This document shows, piece after piece, positions 49,319-58,943 of a stretch of 64,000 bases of DNA. Made by a program: the position numbers and the translations under genes. Every line of letters begins with the position of its first letter. Within the stretch, counting starts at the first letter, position 1. The DNA is taken from the NCBI GenBank assembly GCA_964542455.1, contig CAZIUC010000019.1:9342-73341 (forward strand), read 5' to 3'. The notes under the pieces are model-generated. The model saw nothing but the letters and a program-made list of their open reading frames with translations. It was not told the DNA's origin and did not search any database. The DNA comes from PFJX01 sp964542455. Lineage in GTDB: Bacteria > Pseudomonadota > Gammaproteobacteria > Burkholderiales > Thiobacillaceae.

Positions 49319-50415
49319 CAGCCGCAATTCCCGCAGGTATTGGTGGGGTCGGCCAGGATCAGTTCCGCGTCAGCTTCACCCAGGCCGGCGAGGTGGCGCA
49401 CCGCCTCGGCATAGCGCGGACTCATCAGCAGCACAGTGCGACTGGGTGGGTGCGGTCGACCGTGCATGCGCGCCAGACGTACCAGGGAGGTGGGCGGCAT
49501 CGACCACTTCAGGTGGAGCAAGAGATCGTCGGCCAGGTCCGGGCGATTACATACCAGTACCATGTCGCACCCCGCCTGCAATGCCGCCTGCGCGCGCTGG
49601 GTGATGCTTCCGGCCACACTGGCGCCTTCCATGGTCAGGTCGTCGCTGAAGATCACACCCTCGAAGCCGTATTGGCCGCGCAGGATGTCCGTCAGCCAGC
49701 GGTGTGAAAAACCGGCCGGATTCGGGTCGACATGCGGATAGATGACATGCGCGGGCATGATGCCGGCCAGCCCCAGGTCGATCATGTGGCGGAACGGCTG
49801 GAGATCGCTGAATTCCAGGTCGGTCAGGCCGCGCTCGTCGACCGGTATCGCCAGATGCGAATCCGCCGCGACAAAACCGTGGCCGGGGAAATGCTTGCCC
49901 ACCGCGCTCATGCCCGCCTCGGTCAGGCCCAGGCTGAGGGCATGCGCGAGTTCCGCCACCGCGCGCGGGTCGCGATGGAAGGCGCGGTCGCCGATCACGC
50001 CGCTGTTGCGGTAGTCCAGATCGAGCACCGGCGCGAAGCTGAAGTCCACTCCCACCGAACGCAATTCGGCGCCCAACACGTAACCGGCATCGCGCGCCAG
50101 GCGACGGGCGCGTTGCGGATGACTGTCCCACACATCGCCGATGGCGCGCATGGCGGGAATCGGCGTGAACCCGCACCGGAAACGTTGCACCCGGCCGCCT
50201 TCATGATCGATGCCGATCAACAGGTGCGGGCTGCGCAGCGCGTGAATTTCCCGACATAGGGCGGCGACCTGTTCCGGGTTTTCGTAATTGCGCTTGAACA
50301 GGATCACGCCGCCGATCGACGGATGCAGCAGGCGTTGTCGCTCGACGTCGCCGAGGGTGAAGCCTTCGACATCGGCCATCACCGGCCCGAGTGGGAGGTG
50401 GCTGGACAGCATCAT
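49318..50415 (-). CDS. nagZ: Beta-N-acetylhexosaminidase (NagZ)
   Basis: The 365-residue glycoside hydrolase family 3 enzyme has VILFKRNYENPEQVAAL, GIDHEGGRVQRF, the catalytic His loop KHFPGHGFVAADSHL (about 165-180) and the nucleophile region FSDDLTMEGASV (Asp). It lacks a signal peptide, as expected for the cytoplasmic muropeptide-recycling enzyme that removes GlcNAc from GlcNAc-anhydroMurNAc peptides. Its start overlaps the stop of acpS by four bases. Confidence 0.96.
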   Translation of the reverse strand: MMLSSHLPLGPVMADVEGFTLGDVERQRLLHPSIGGVILFKRNYENPEQVAALCREIHALRSPHLLIGIDHEGGRVQRFRCGFTPIPAMRAIGDVWDSHPQRARRLARDAGYVLGAELRSVGVDFSFAPVLDLDYRNSGVIGDRAFHRDPRAVAELAHALSLGLTEAGMSAVGKHFPGHGFVAADSHLAIPVDERGLTDLEFSDLQPFRHMIDLGLAGIMPAHVIYPHVDPNPAGFSHRWLTDILRGQYGFEGVIFSDDLTMEGASVAGSITQRAQAALQAGCDMVLVCNRPDLADDLLLHLKWSMPPTSLVRLARMHGRPHPPSRTVLLMSPRYAEAVRHLAGLGEADAELILADPTNTCGNCG

Positions 50416-50792
50416 TTTTTTTCCACCAGTACGAAAGCGACCACGTATTCGCGCTCGTCGGAAATCGAGAGATGCACCTTGCCCATGCCGAGCTTGCGCA
50501 TCCAGGCAGCCAATTCCGGGGAGAAGGAAAAGTGGGGGCGGCCCAGTTTGTCATGCACCACGCTGAGCGAGGTCAGCATCACCGGCGCCCGCATCCCCGT
50601 GCCGACCGCCTTGGAAAATGCCTCCTTGGCGGCGAAGCGCTTGGTCAGAAACACATCCTTGTCGCGCGCTTCGGCATATTCGCCCCACTCTTCCGGGGAC
50701 AGCATGCGCTGCGCCAGTTTGCCGCCATAGCGCGCATGCACCTCGCTCATGCGGCGAATGCCGGCGATATCCGTACCGATGCCGTAGGTCAT
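50412..50792 (-). CDS. acpS: Holo-[acyl-carrier-protein] synthase
   Basis: The 126-residue phosphopantetheinyl transferase has GIGTDIAGIRRM at the start (metal-binding Asp), RFAAKEAFSKAVGTG (about 52-66, Glu/Lys active site) and LSISDEREYVVAFVLVE at the end. It adds 4'-phosphopantetheine to ACP. It is overlapped by the EI24 gene upstream and by nagZ downstream (ATGA at both junctions). pdxJ, the usual neighbour, is absent. Confidence 0.96.
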   Translation of the reverse strand: MTYGIGTDIAGIRRMSEVHARYGGKLAQRMLSPEEWGEYAEARDKDVFLTKRFAAKEAFSKAVGTGMRAPVMLTSLSVVHDKLGRPHFSFSPELAAWMRKLGMGKVHLSISDEREYVVAFVLVEKK

Positions 50793-51514
50793 GGTGTGGC
50801 TTCTCCCCTGGTGCGTGCAAGTTGCTCCAGTCCGTAGTGGGTGAAGGCCAGGCCCATATAGATCGGAGCAAAAAAGTTGATCACCGGCACCAGATGCAGC
50901 AGTCCGAGAAAAGCCGCCAAGCCATACAGCGGCCAGCCACCTTCCGCGCGCAACGTCGCCAGCTCCTTTTTCGAGGCGTGTTCCGCCAGCGCGTCATAAA
51001 GGAAGAGGCGCTGGTTCAACCAGGCATTCAGAATGATCGCGACCCCCGCGCCGAAAGGCCCCAGTAGCCAGAATGGCAAGGTGACCAGCCAGACCAGAAG
51101 ATAGATAGTCAGCGCGAACAGGCTGTTGCCGAGGCTGCCGAGAAAGCTGCCGCCATATTGCCGCACCAGCCCCGGGTAATAACGATGCGCCACCACACTC
51201 AAGAGGATGGGCATGAAGATCAGCGAAGTGATGAACAGCGCGGTGACGTAAATCGCCGGCAACAGCAGCAGGATCAATACCGTATAGGCGCCCATCCCGA
51301 CCACCCAGCCGGCGACGGTCGGTCCCACCCAGCCCGGCAAGGGCGAGTCGTTGAACATCCCCTCCAGCCCCGCCACCCAGACCGTCCCGAACCCCCAGAA
51401 CAGGCCGCCCCACAGCAGCAACGCCAGCAACATGGGCAGGAACATGATGACCACTACCCGCGGTCGCATCAGATCGACAGCGGCGCGGCGGAGAATTTCG
51501 AAGAGAGAGGCCAT
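50789..51514 (-). CDS. EI24-domain (CysZ-like) membrane protein
   Basis: The start at MASLFEILRRAAVDLMRP (51514) gives 241 residues. A start 30 bases upstream (MRTNPDTG, 51544) is possible, and anything longer runs into tRNA-Leu. There are four or more hydrophobic segments (VVIMFLPMLLALLLWGGLF, VLILLLLPAIYVTALFI, FALTIYLLVWLVTLPFW) and an EI24/CysZ-like helical core. CysZ imports sulfate in enterics; betaproteobacterial relatives are unassigned. It opens the EI24-acpS-nagZ-CDF operon. Confidence 0.85.
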   Translation of the reverse strand: MASLFEILRRAAVDLMRPRVVVIMFLPMLLALLLWGGLFWGFGTVWVAGLEGMFNDSPLPGWVGPTVAGWVVGMGAYTVLILLLLPAIYVTALFITSLIFMPILLSVVAHRYYPGLVRQYGGSFLGSLGNSLFALTIYLLVWLVTLPFWLLGPFGAGVAIILNAWLNQRLFLYDALAEHASKKELATLRAEGGWPLYGLAAFLGLLHLVPVINFFAPIYMGLAFTHYGLEQLARTRGEATP

Positions 51515-51562
51515 GCGGAAGCCAGTATCGGGATTGGTACGCATGATAGGCCAGAAAACGTT

Positions 51563-51649
51563 TGGTGCCGGGAGGGGGACTCGAACCCCCACGATGTCTC
51601 CATCGGCGGATTTTGAGTCCGCTGCGTCTACCGATTCCGCCATCCCGGC
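51563..51649 (-). tRNA. tRNA-Leu (anticodon CAA)
   Basis: The minus strand begins GCCGGGATGGCGGAATCGGT and ends GTTCGAGTCCCCCTCCCGGC plus encoded CCA. The anticodon arm is GCGGA-CTCAAAA-TCCGC, giving CAA for UUG codons. The long variable arm (GATGGAGACATC) is the class II form expected of leucine tRNA. The length is 87 nt with CCA. It is 49 bases upstream of the EI24 start at 51514. Confidence 0.96.
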
Positions 51650-51695
51650 TGGATGGGGGCGCGATTATGGCCGAAGGGACCTTGCGCGGGCAACG

Positions 51696-51701
51696 TATAA
51701 T
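51696..51701 (+). promoter_or_regulatory. -10 element for queA
   Basis: A perfect TATAAT lies 11 bases before the queA ATG, so transcription should begin at about 51708 with a leader of only a few bases. No good -35 is seen at the usual distance. Confidence 0.5.
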
Positions 51702-51711
51702 CCGCGCCCTC

Positions 51712-52743
51712 ATGAAAACCAGCGACTTCGATTACTCCTTGCCGGACGGACTGATCGCCCGGCATCCTCTGGCTGAACGTGGCGCCAGCCGCCTGTTGCA
51801 TGTGGACGGCCCGAATACGCGGTTTACGGACCGATTGTTCAACGAACTGCCCACGTTCTTTCGTCCCGGCGATCTGCTGGTGTTCAACGATACCCGCGTG
51901 ATCAAGGCGCGCCTGCATGGCCAGAAGGACAGCGGTGGCAAGGTGGAGGCGCTGGTGGAGCGTATCGTCAGCGACCATGAAGCCCTGATGTTCCTGCGTG
52001 CCAGCAAATCGCCCAAGACAGGCAGCGTGCTGCTCTTCGCGGGATCCATCCAGGCTTTGGTGCTGGGGCGCGAGGGGGAGTTGTTCCGCCTGGCCTTCGA
52101 CCCCGCGCGCACCGTGCTGGAATGGCTGGAGCACTACGGGGAGATACCGTTGCCGCCGTATCTGCATCGGCCGGCGGAAGCCGACGACGATGCCCGCTAT
52201 CAAACCGTGTACGCGCGTGATCCAGGCGCGGTTGCCGCGCCGACCGCGGGCCTGCATTTTGACGAGACCATGTTGGCGCGCCTGCGCGAAGTGGGTGTGA
52301 GCAGCGCCTTTGTGACCCTGCATGTCGGCGCCGGCACCTTCCAGCCGGTGCGCGCGGATGATCTGGCGGATCACCAGATGCACAGTGAACGTTATGCCAT
52401 CCCCGAAGCAACTGTGGCGGCCGTGGAAGCGACGCGAGCGGCCGGCGGGCGGGTCGGCGCGGTCGGCACCACCAGCCTGCGCGCCCTGGAATCCGCGGCG
52501 CGTGACGGTGTCCTGCGCGTGGGCAGCGGCGAAACCGATCTGTTTATCACGCCCGGCTATCATTTCAACGTGGTGGATCGTCTCATCACCAATTTCCACC
52601 TGCCGCGCTCCACACTGCTGATGCTGGTGTCCGCCTTCGGTGGGATGGATCTGTTGTTGCGCGCCTATGCGCACGCGGTGGAAAAACGCTACCGCTTCTT
52701 CAGCTACGGCGATGCGATGTTGATCGAGAAGAAACCGGGGTAG
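51712..52743 (+). CDS. queA: S-adenosylmethionine:tRNA ribosyltransferase-isomerase
   Basis: The start at MKTSDFDYSLPDGLIARHP (51712) gives 343 residues. Family motifs are DLLVFNDTRVIKARLHG, AAPTAGLHFDETML, HVGAGTFQPVRADDLADHQMHSERY and TNFHLPRSTLLMLVSAFGG. It builds epoxyqueuosine at tRNA position 34. tgt is in the window (57.3 kb) but in a separate cluster, unlike the queA-tgt operon of enterics. Confidence 0.97.
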   Translation: MKTSDFDYSLPDGLIARHPLAERGASRLLHVDGPNTRFTDRLFNELPTFFRPGDLLVFNDTRVIKARLHGQKDSGGKVEALVERIVSDHEALMFLRASKSPKTGSVLLFAGSIQALVLGREGELFRLAFDPARTVLEWLEHYGEIPLPPYLHRPAEADDDARYQTVYARDPGAVAAPTAGLHFDETMLARLREVGVSSAFVTLHVGAGTFQPVRADDLADHQMHSERYAIPEATVAAVEATRAAGGRVGAVGTTSLRALESAARDGVLRVGSGETDLFITPGYHFNVVDRLITNFHLPRSTLLMLVSAFGGMDLLLRAYAHAVEKRYRFFSYGDAMLIEKKPG

Positions 52744-52746
52744 CGG

Positions 52747-53469
52747 CTACGCGACTTCCAGCGTTTTCGCCAACCGCCGTGCCAGTTCGACCAGTTGCCG
52801 CATGCGAGCGTTGTCAGGTGGCCGGGTCTGCGCATTGGCCCAGGACAGCGTAAGGGTGTCTCCGCCGAGATGCAGAATCAGGCCGGGCGCGGCGGCCAGA
52901 GCGTGGAGAAAGGTTTCCGGGAGGTCCGGCGTCTTGCCGTAGCTGGCGACAAAATAGAGTTCATCCAGATCGAATATATGAGGAAAGTCCATGCGCCGGG
53001 CATTCGCTTCCACCAAGGTGTCCGCCATGCGGTTGGCAAAGGTGGCGAGTCTTCCCTGGCCGATGAGGCGTGGGGTGGCGACACAGCGCGGCCAGTTCCA
53101 GGCGTGGTTGACCAGCGCCACGGCGTTGAGCTCCAGAGGCGAGTAATGCGATTTACCCGGGCGTTTGCCATGCCGCACACCCTCTTCGTTGAAGTTGCGG
53201 CGATGCAGGCTGTATAGCCAGAGCGTGCCGAGCGCCTCCTGGCGGCGAAACACATGAGTCAGTTGCAGCAGGCCGGGGCGCTGGCGACCGCGCAGCGCGG
53301 CAAGACGCGTCTGCAATTCCTTGGCATCGGTCGCGGGCATGAAACCGAGTTCGGTCGCCAGGCGCTTCCGCGCGGCCGATTCCTTGCGCATGGCGCGCGC
53401 CACGAAAAACACCGCCGCCGCCAGGAGGGCGATGAAGCCGATCAGGATCAGGGGGAGCGGGGCGTGCAT
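52747..53469 (-). CDS. Membrane-anchored protein of unknown function
   Basis: The start at MHAPLPLILIGFIALLAAAV (53469) gives 240 residues. One N-terminal helix (LILIGFIALLAAAVFFVARAM) is followed by a soluble domain of about 205 residues with YSPLELNAVALVNHAWNWPR, VATPRLIGQGRLATFANRMADTLVE and FDLDELYFVASYGKTPDLPET. No family is recognised. It converges on queA with three bases between the stops. Codon use matches the neighbours, so it is a real gene. Confidence 0.75.
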   Translation of the reverse strand: MHAPLPLILIGFIALLAAAVFFVARAMRKESAARKRLATELGFMPATDAKELQTRLAALRGRQRPGLLQLTHVFRRQEALGTLWLYSLHRRNFNEEGVRHGKRPGKSHYSPLELNAVALVNHAWNWPRCVATPRLIGQGRLATFANRMADTLVEANARRMDFPHIFDLDELYFVASYGKTPDLPETFLHALAAAPGLILHLGGDTLTLSWANAQTRPPDNARMRQLVELARRLAKTLEVA

Positions 53470-53883
53470 GTGGCGTTCTCTAGTCCGAGTGGTGCGAATG
53501 ATGGTTATGAGTATAGAAAAATCAATGGCTTCCACGCGCCGCATCGCGTATAGTGCACGACGTTGTGCAATGCAGTAGTCGGCTTCCCGGTATCTACACC
53601 GGAATTTCAAGCCCACGGGACTGTTTTCACAGCCCCATCGTCCCCGACCTTACCTGATCCTTTCGCGGAATTCGCTTCCGTCGATTCGGCTTCGCGGCAT
53701 CCGGTTGGCGCCGATGTTTCGCGAGAATCGACGCGGCCAAACTGGATGCATGCAATTTATTTGCATGACTCCCGGCCCGAGCGTTTCTGTTTTTTGCGTC
53801 CCTACCCCCTCCCGGGCGGACGCGGTTGCCTTTTGCCCACGCCAAACGAATGGCGGGCAGGGGCGCGCTTTGAAAGGATTTGT
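53470..53883 (+). promoter_or_regulatory. Long leader region of the DEAD-box helicase gene
   Basis: About 410 bases without a gene. TATAGT at 53549-53554 is a plausible -10, giving a leader of roughly 320 bases. The leader contains an AT-rich hairpin CATGCAA-tttat-TTGCATG (53749-53767) and several polypyrimidine runs. An AAAGGA ribosome-binding site lies before the ATG at 53884. Long structured leaders are known for cold-inducible helicase genes, so temperature or autoregulatory control is a reasonable inference. Confidence 0.5.
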
Positions 53884-55548
53884 ATGACTTTTGCTACTCT
53901 GGGCCTCAACCCACTCGTTCTGAAATGCCTGGAAACCACCGGCTACACCGTTCCCTCGGAGGTGCAGCGGCAGGCGGTTCCGGCCGCGCTGGAAGGGCGC
54001 GATCTGCTGGTTTCCAGCCACACCGGCAGCGGCAAGACCGCGGCCTTCCTGCTGCCCAGCCTGCACAAACTGGCCGAGCCTTCCCCCATCCCCGGAGGAG
54101 ACAAAATCCAGGGCCCGCGCCTGCTGGTGCTTTGCCCCACGCGTGAACTGGCGCTGCAAGTACAGAAGCAGGCCATGATCTACGGTGCCGGCATGCGCCG
54201 CCTGCGCACCGTCTGTCTGGTCGGCGGCGCGCCGTTCGGGCCGCAGTTCCAGGCGCTCAAGGTGAATCCGGAAGTGATGATCGCCACCCCCGGCCGCTTG
54301 ATCGACCATCTGGAGCGCGGCCGTCTCGATTTCTCGCGTCTGGAAGTGCTGGTGCTGGACGAGGCCGACCGCATGCTGGACATGGGCTTCATCGAGGACA
54401 TCGAGCACATCGTTTCGCGCACGCCGGAAAGCCGCCAGACGCTGCTGTTCTCCGCCACCCTGGATGGCATGGTGGGCAAGATTGCCGCCGAGATGACCAA
54501 CAATCCGTTGCGTATTCAAGTGGCGACCCAGGAATCGCAAAAGGCCAACATCGACCAGCGCATCCTGTTTTCCGACGACATCGGCCACAAGCATCGTCTC
54601 CTCGACGTGCTGCTGCGTGATGTCGATCTGACCCAGGCGCTGATCTTCACCGCCACCAAACGCAGCGCCGAGGAGCTCTCGGAAACCCTGCTGGAGCAGG
54701 GTCATTCCGCCGCCGCCCTGCACGGCGACATGCCGCAGCACAAGCGCAACCGTACCCTGCAGCGCCTGCGTGACGGCCAGACCCGTTTCCTGGTGGCCAC
54801 CGACGTGGCCGCGCGCGGCATCGACGTTGCCGGCATCAGCCACGTCATCAACTTCGATGCGCCGCGTCAGGCCGAGGATTATGTGCACCGCATCGGCCGT
54901 ACCGGTCGCGCCGGCCGTTCCGGCATCGCCATCACCATGGTGCATGGCAAGGAACGCCACCTGGTGCGTGAAATCGAGCGTTACATCGGCGAGAGCGTGC
55001 GCGTCGACGTGATCCCCGGTCTGGAGCCGAGCGCCCGCCCGGAGCGCGGTTTCGACAAGTCGCGTGGTGGCAAGAGCGGCGGCTACGGCAAGAGCAGCTA
55101 TGGCAAGAGCGCTGGTTATGGCAACAGCGGCTCAGGCAATAGCGCCGCCGGCCAGAAGCCCTGGGGTGAGCGGAAGTTTGGCGACAAGCCCGCGGGTGAT
55201 CGTCCCTGGGCCGAGAAGAAGTGGGCTGACAAGCCGCGCGGCGAGTCTCAGGGCCAGGGTTACCCCCAGCGCGAGGCTCAGGCACCTCGTCACGACGACG
55301 ACAACCGTGGCAATTCCGCCAACTACGGCGCCGGCAACGGTCGTCCCGCGCGCGAGGGCAATACCTGGAGCCGGCCGGAGAAGAATGGCAATACCTGGGC
55401 CAGGCCGGAAGGCCACGCTCCCGCCAAGGAAGGTGGTTATTGGGGCAACAAGTCCGATGCGCGTCCGGCTTTCAAGAGCGGCCCTCGCACCGACGACCAC
55501 CGTCCCTCCGGCGCCGCCCCGAAGCCGCGCGGTCGCCAGAGCTGGTAA
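53884..55548 (+). CDS. DEAD-box ATP-dependent RNA helicase (RhlE-like)
   Basis: The start at MTFATLGLNPLVLKCLETTG (53884) gives 554 residues. Motifs in order: Q motif (PSEVQRQAVPAAL), SHTGSGKTAAFLLP, PTRELALQ, TPGRLIDHLERG, DEADRMLDMGF, SATLDGM, then ATDVAARGIDVAGI and HRIGRTGRAGRSG. The tail after residue 385 is low-complexity: GYGKSSYGKSAGYGNSG, then charged Trp-Gly repeats, which are typical RNA-binding or condensate-forming regions. It remodels RNA, probably at low temperature or in ribosome assembly. A very strong terminator follows. Confidence 0.95.
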   Translation: MTFATLGLNPLVLKCLETTGYTVPSEVQRQAVPAALEGRDLLVSSHTGSGKTAAFLLPSLHKLAEPSPIPGGDKIQGPRLLVLCPTRELALQVQKQAMIYGAGMRRLRTVCLVGGAPFGPQFQALKVNPEVMIATPGRLIDHLERGRLDFSRLEVLVLDEADRMLDMGFIEDIEHIVSRTPESRQTLLFSATLDGMVGKIAAEMTNNPLRIQVATQESQKANIDQRILFSDDIGHKHRLLDVLLRDVDLTQALIFTATKRSAEELSETLLEQGHSAAALHGDMPQHKRNRTLQRLRDGQTRFLVATDVAARGIDVAGISHVINFDAPRQAEDYVHRIGRTGRAGRSGIAITMVHGKERHLVREIERYIGESVRVDVIPGLEPSARPERGFDKSRGGKSGGYGKSSYGKSAGYGNSGSGNSAAGQKPWGERKFGDKPAGDRPWAEKKWADKPRGESQGQGYPQREAQAPRHDDDNRGNSANYGAGNGRPAREGNTWSRPEKNGNTWARPEGHAPAKEGGYWGNKSDARPAFKSGPRTDDHRPSGAAPKPRGRQSW

Positions 55549-55619
55549 GCCAAGTCGGATAGCGCCGTGAGCCGGGTCAGGCGATAGCGAACCCGCCCAC
55601 GGCGCAGGCGGCCGGATCT

Positions 55620-55674
55620 AAAAAGCGCGGCGCGCCCATCACTTTCCTGGAGTGATGGGCGCGCCGCGCTTTTT
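55620..55674. terminator. Very strong bidirectional terminator
   Basis: Perfect 24-base arms (55620-55643 and 55651-55674) with a seven-base loop form a GC-rich stem flanked by A and T runs. It ends the helicase message and that of the converging DUF192 gene. The last codons and the stop of the DUF192 gene lie within it. Confidence 0.95.
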
Positions 55675-56136
55675 TTCTTCTTGCGACGGCTCAACCTCGC
55701 TCGTACAAAGCCACTCCACCTTGTCTCCCGTCCGGCCGGCAAAATGGCCGGCGCCGATCTCCAATACATGGGCGGCGGGCACGGCGGGATAGGTGATGGG
55801 GCAGGGGTCGTCGCGGCATACCGGCAGGGTCGCCGCGCCCACGACGCGTTGGTTCGGGCCGACCCAGATCAGGTCGATGGGAAAGCGCATGCCGCGCATC
55901 CAGAAGCCGGTCTTGCCGGCTTCCGGGAGGACGAACCACATGCCGCTGTCGGGCGCCAGGCGCTCGTGTCCGGACAGGCCGCGTTCCCGCGCGGCCGGGG
56001 TGGCGGCGACCTCCACCGCGAAGCGCTGCGCGCCGATCTGAACGGTTCTCGCCTGCTCCGCCGGACAGGGCACCTGAGCCAGGGCGGAGCCGCCGAGCAA
56101 CAGCAATAAACCGGCGCCGCTATTCCAAGTTCGCAT
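55639..56136 (-). CDS. DUF192 secreted protein
   Basis: The start at MRTWNSGAGLLLLLGGSALA (56136) gives 165 residues, with a signal peptide ending ALA-QV. DUF192 features are VEVAATPAARERGLSGHERL, GMWFVLPEAGKTGFWMRGM, FPIDLIWVGPNQRVV and the C-terminal HVLEIGAGHFAG. The family includes haloarchaeal and bacterial small beta-barrels of unknown role. The C-terminus (RGAPITPGK) is encoded by the first arm of the terminator hairpin. Confidence 0.9.
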   Translation of the reverse strand: MRTWNSGAGLLLLLGGSALAQVPCPAEQARTVQIGAQRFAVEVAATPAARERGLSGHERLAPDSGMWFVLPEAGKTGFWMRGMRFPIDLIWVGPNQRVVGAATLPVCRDDPCPITYPAVPAAHVLEIGAGHFAGRTGDKVEWLCTSEVEPSQEEKKRGAPITPGK

Positions 56137-56195
56137 GATCCCCACTCCATGAATCAAGCATGCCTTCTTCCACAGACTGGAAAAATGGAATGTGC

Positions 56196-57113
<918 letters not shown>

Positions 57114-57314
57114 CAGGCTCTCCAATAGGGTGAAAAAACAAAGTGCGACTGGATGTGGGAGCCGCGGTTCCTCAATCAAATTTGCGGCAATAGCGCGCCC
57201 GTCGAACCCGCGTATTGTCCGCCATGCCTGGAGCCACCTCCGCCGCCATTAGAATGGCGCCCCAAACCGCGTAGCCAATCGCGCCTTTTTTCCGCCTTTC
57301 AGTGAATCGACTCC

Positions 57315-58424
57315 ATGCGTTTTTCCGTAACCCATAGCGCAGGCCACGCACGGCGTGGCGTGCTGGAAACCGCCCACGGCACCATCCAGACCCCGGTGTT
57401 CATGCCGGTCGGCACCGTCGGCACGGTCAAGGGGGTGTCTCCCCATGAGCTCATCGATCTGGGCGCCCAGATCGTGCTCGGCAACACCTTCCATCTTTGG
57501 CTGCGCCCCGGCACGGAAGTTGTCGCCGCGCACGGTGGCCTGCACGGCTTCATGTCCTGGAATGGGCCGATCCTCACCGACTCCGGCGGCTTTCAGGTGT
57601 GGAGTCTCACCCACCTGCGCAAGATCACCGAGCAGGGCGTGAAGTTCGCGTCGCCCCTGGATGGCCAGCGCCTGATGCTCTCACCCGAGAAAAGCATGCA
57701 GATCCAGAAGGCGCTGAACTCGGACATCGTCATGATCTTCGACGAATGCACGCCTTATCCGGCCGACTGGGAAACCGCGAAAGTCTCGATGGAACTGTCA
57801 CTGCGCTGGGCGGAGCGCTCGAAGCTGGCGCATGAAGGCAACCCGAACGCGTTGTTCGCCATCGTCCAGGGCGGCATGTACGAAGACCTGCGCGAGCGCT
57901 CCCTGGAACGCCTGAGCGAGATCGGCTTCGACGGCTACGCTCTGGGCGGCCTCTCCGTGGGCGAACCGAAAGAGGACATGGAGCGCATTCTCGAACACAT
58001 GGGCCACCGCCTGCCGGCGGACAAGCCGCGTTACCTGATGGGTGTGGGCACGCCGGAGGACATCGTGCACGCGGTGCGGCACGGCATCGACATGTTCGAT
58101 TGCGTCATGCCCACCCGCAACGCGCGCCACGGCCTGCTGTTCACCTGGTCCGGCGACATCCGCATCAAGAACGCCCGGTTCAAGGCCGATACCGGCCCGA
58201 TCGACCCGGAATGCGGCTGTTACACCTGCCAAAACTTCAGCCGCGCCTATCTGCACCATCTGCAACGATCCGGCGAAATGCTCGGCTCACGCCTCAACTC
58301 CATCCACAACCTGCACTTTTATCAGGACTTCACCGCACGTATGCGCGAAGCGCTGGAGCAGGGGAGCTTTGCCGAATGGACGGCGCGGTTCCACGCGCGG
58401 CGGGGGAAAACGCCCGTAGGGTGA
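57315..58424 (+). CDS. tgt: Queuine tRNA-guanine transglycosylase
   Basis: The 369-residue TIM-barrel enzyme exchanges guanine-34 for preQ1. Motifs are GTVKGVSPHEL, LTDSGGFQVWSL (substrate Asp), IVQGGMYEDLRERS, LMGVGTPEDIVHAV and the zinc site CGCYTCQNFSRAYLHHL. It starts the tgt-yajC-secD-secF region. queA and gluQ elsewhere in the window act later in the same tRNA modification. Confidence 0.98.
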   Translation: MRFSVTHSAGHARRGVLETAHGTIQTPVFMPVGTVGTVKGVSPHELIDLGAQIVLGNTFHLWLRPGTEVVAAHGGLHGFMSWNGPILTDSGGFQVWSLTHLRKITEQGVKFASPLDGQRLMLSPEKSMQIQKALNSDIVMIFDECTPYPADWETAKVSMELSLRWAERSKLAHEGNPNALFAIVQGGMYEDLRERSLERLSEIGFDGYALGGLSVGEPKEDMERILEHMGHRLPADKPRYLMGVGTPEDIVHAVRHGIDMFDCVMPTRNARHGLLFTWSGDIRIKNARFKADTGPIDPECGCYTCQNFSRAYLHHLQRSGEMLGSRLNSIHNLHFYQDFTARMREALEQGSFAEWTARFHARRGKTPVG

Positions 58425-58489
58425 TTCCCCGGCGACGGGCCAACAGCGTCGCCATTTGTGACAAAGAACAGGTAGACAAGGGAGAACTC

Positions 58490-58585
58490 ATGGTCATCGC
58501 CATCATCCTGTTCTCGACACATCCTTCTATGCGGGAATGCATCAAAGTGTTTCAGACGCAAGAGGTTGTCACATGGGACTGCTAG
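58490..58585 (+). CDS. Possible small protein between tgt and yajC
   Basis: A 31-codon frame begins MVIAIILFSTHPSMREC after AAGGGAGA placed five bases before the ATG, which is among the better ribosome-binding sites in the window. Its N-terminal seven residues are hydrophobic but too short for a full membrane helix. It ends with TAG at 58583-58585, within a TAGAAT that may be the -10 of yajC. No homologue is known to me. Evidence is limited to the start site. Confidence 0.3.
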   Translation: MVIAIILFSTHPSMRECIKVFQTQEVVTWDC

Positions 58586-58621
58586 AATGCGACGGTTTTT
58601 TCCAACCTACTCGTCCTCATC

Positions 58622-58939
58622 ATGCTGATTTCCCCCGCTTACGCCGCCGATCCCGCGCAACCCGATCCGATCATGAGCTTCCTGCCGTTGATCGTGCTGT
58701 TCGCTCTGTTCTACTTCATGATCATTCGCCCGCAGATGAAGCGCACCAAGGATCAGAAGAAGATGCAGGAAGGCATCAGCAAGGGCGACGAGGTTGTCAC
58801 CGCTGGTGGCCAGCTCGGCAAGGTGGTGAAGGTTACCGAGCAATACATCACCCTGGATATTGGCGGTGGTGTGGAGTCCCACTTCCAGCGCGGCGGCGTG
58901 CAGACCGTGCTACCCAAGGGAACGATCAAAGACCTGTGA
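58622..58939 (+). CDS. yajC: Sec translocase accessory subunit YajC
   Basis: The 105-residue protein has one membrane helix (IMSFLPLIVLFALFYFMI) followed by the conserved RPQMKRTKDQKKMQEGISKGDEVVTAGG and KVVKVTEQYITLDI. It associates with SecDF-YidC in the inner membrane. The order tgt-yajC-secD-secF is the standard one. A repeat-rich gap of 86 bases separates it from secD. Confidence 0.97.
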   Translation: MLISPAYAADPAQPDPIMSFLPLIVLFALFYFMIIRPQMKRTKDQKKMQEGISKGDEVVTAGGQLGKVVKVTEQYITLDIGGGVESHFQRGGVQTVLPKGTIKDL

Positions 58940-58943
58940 CGAG

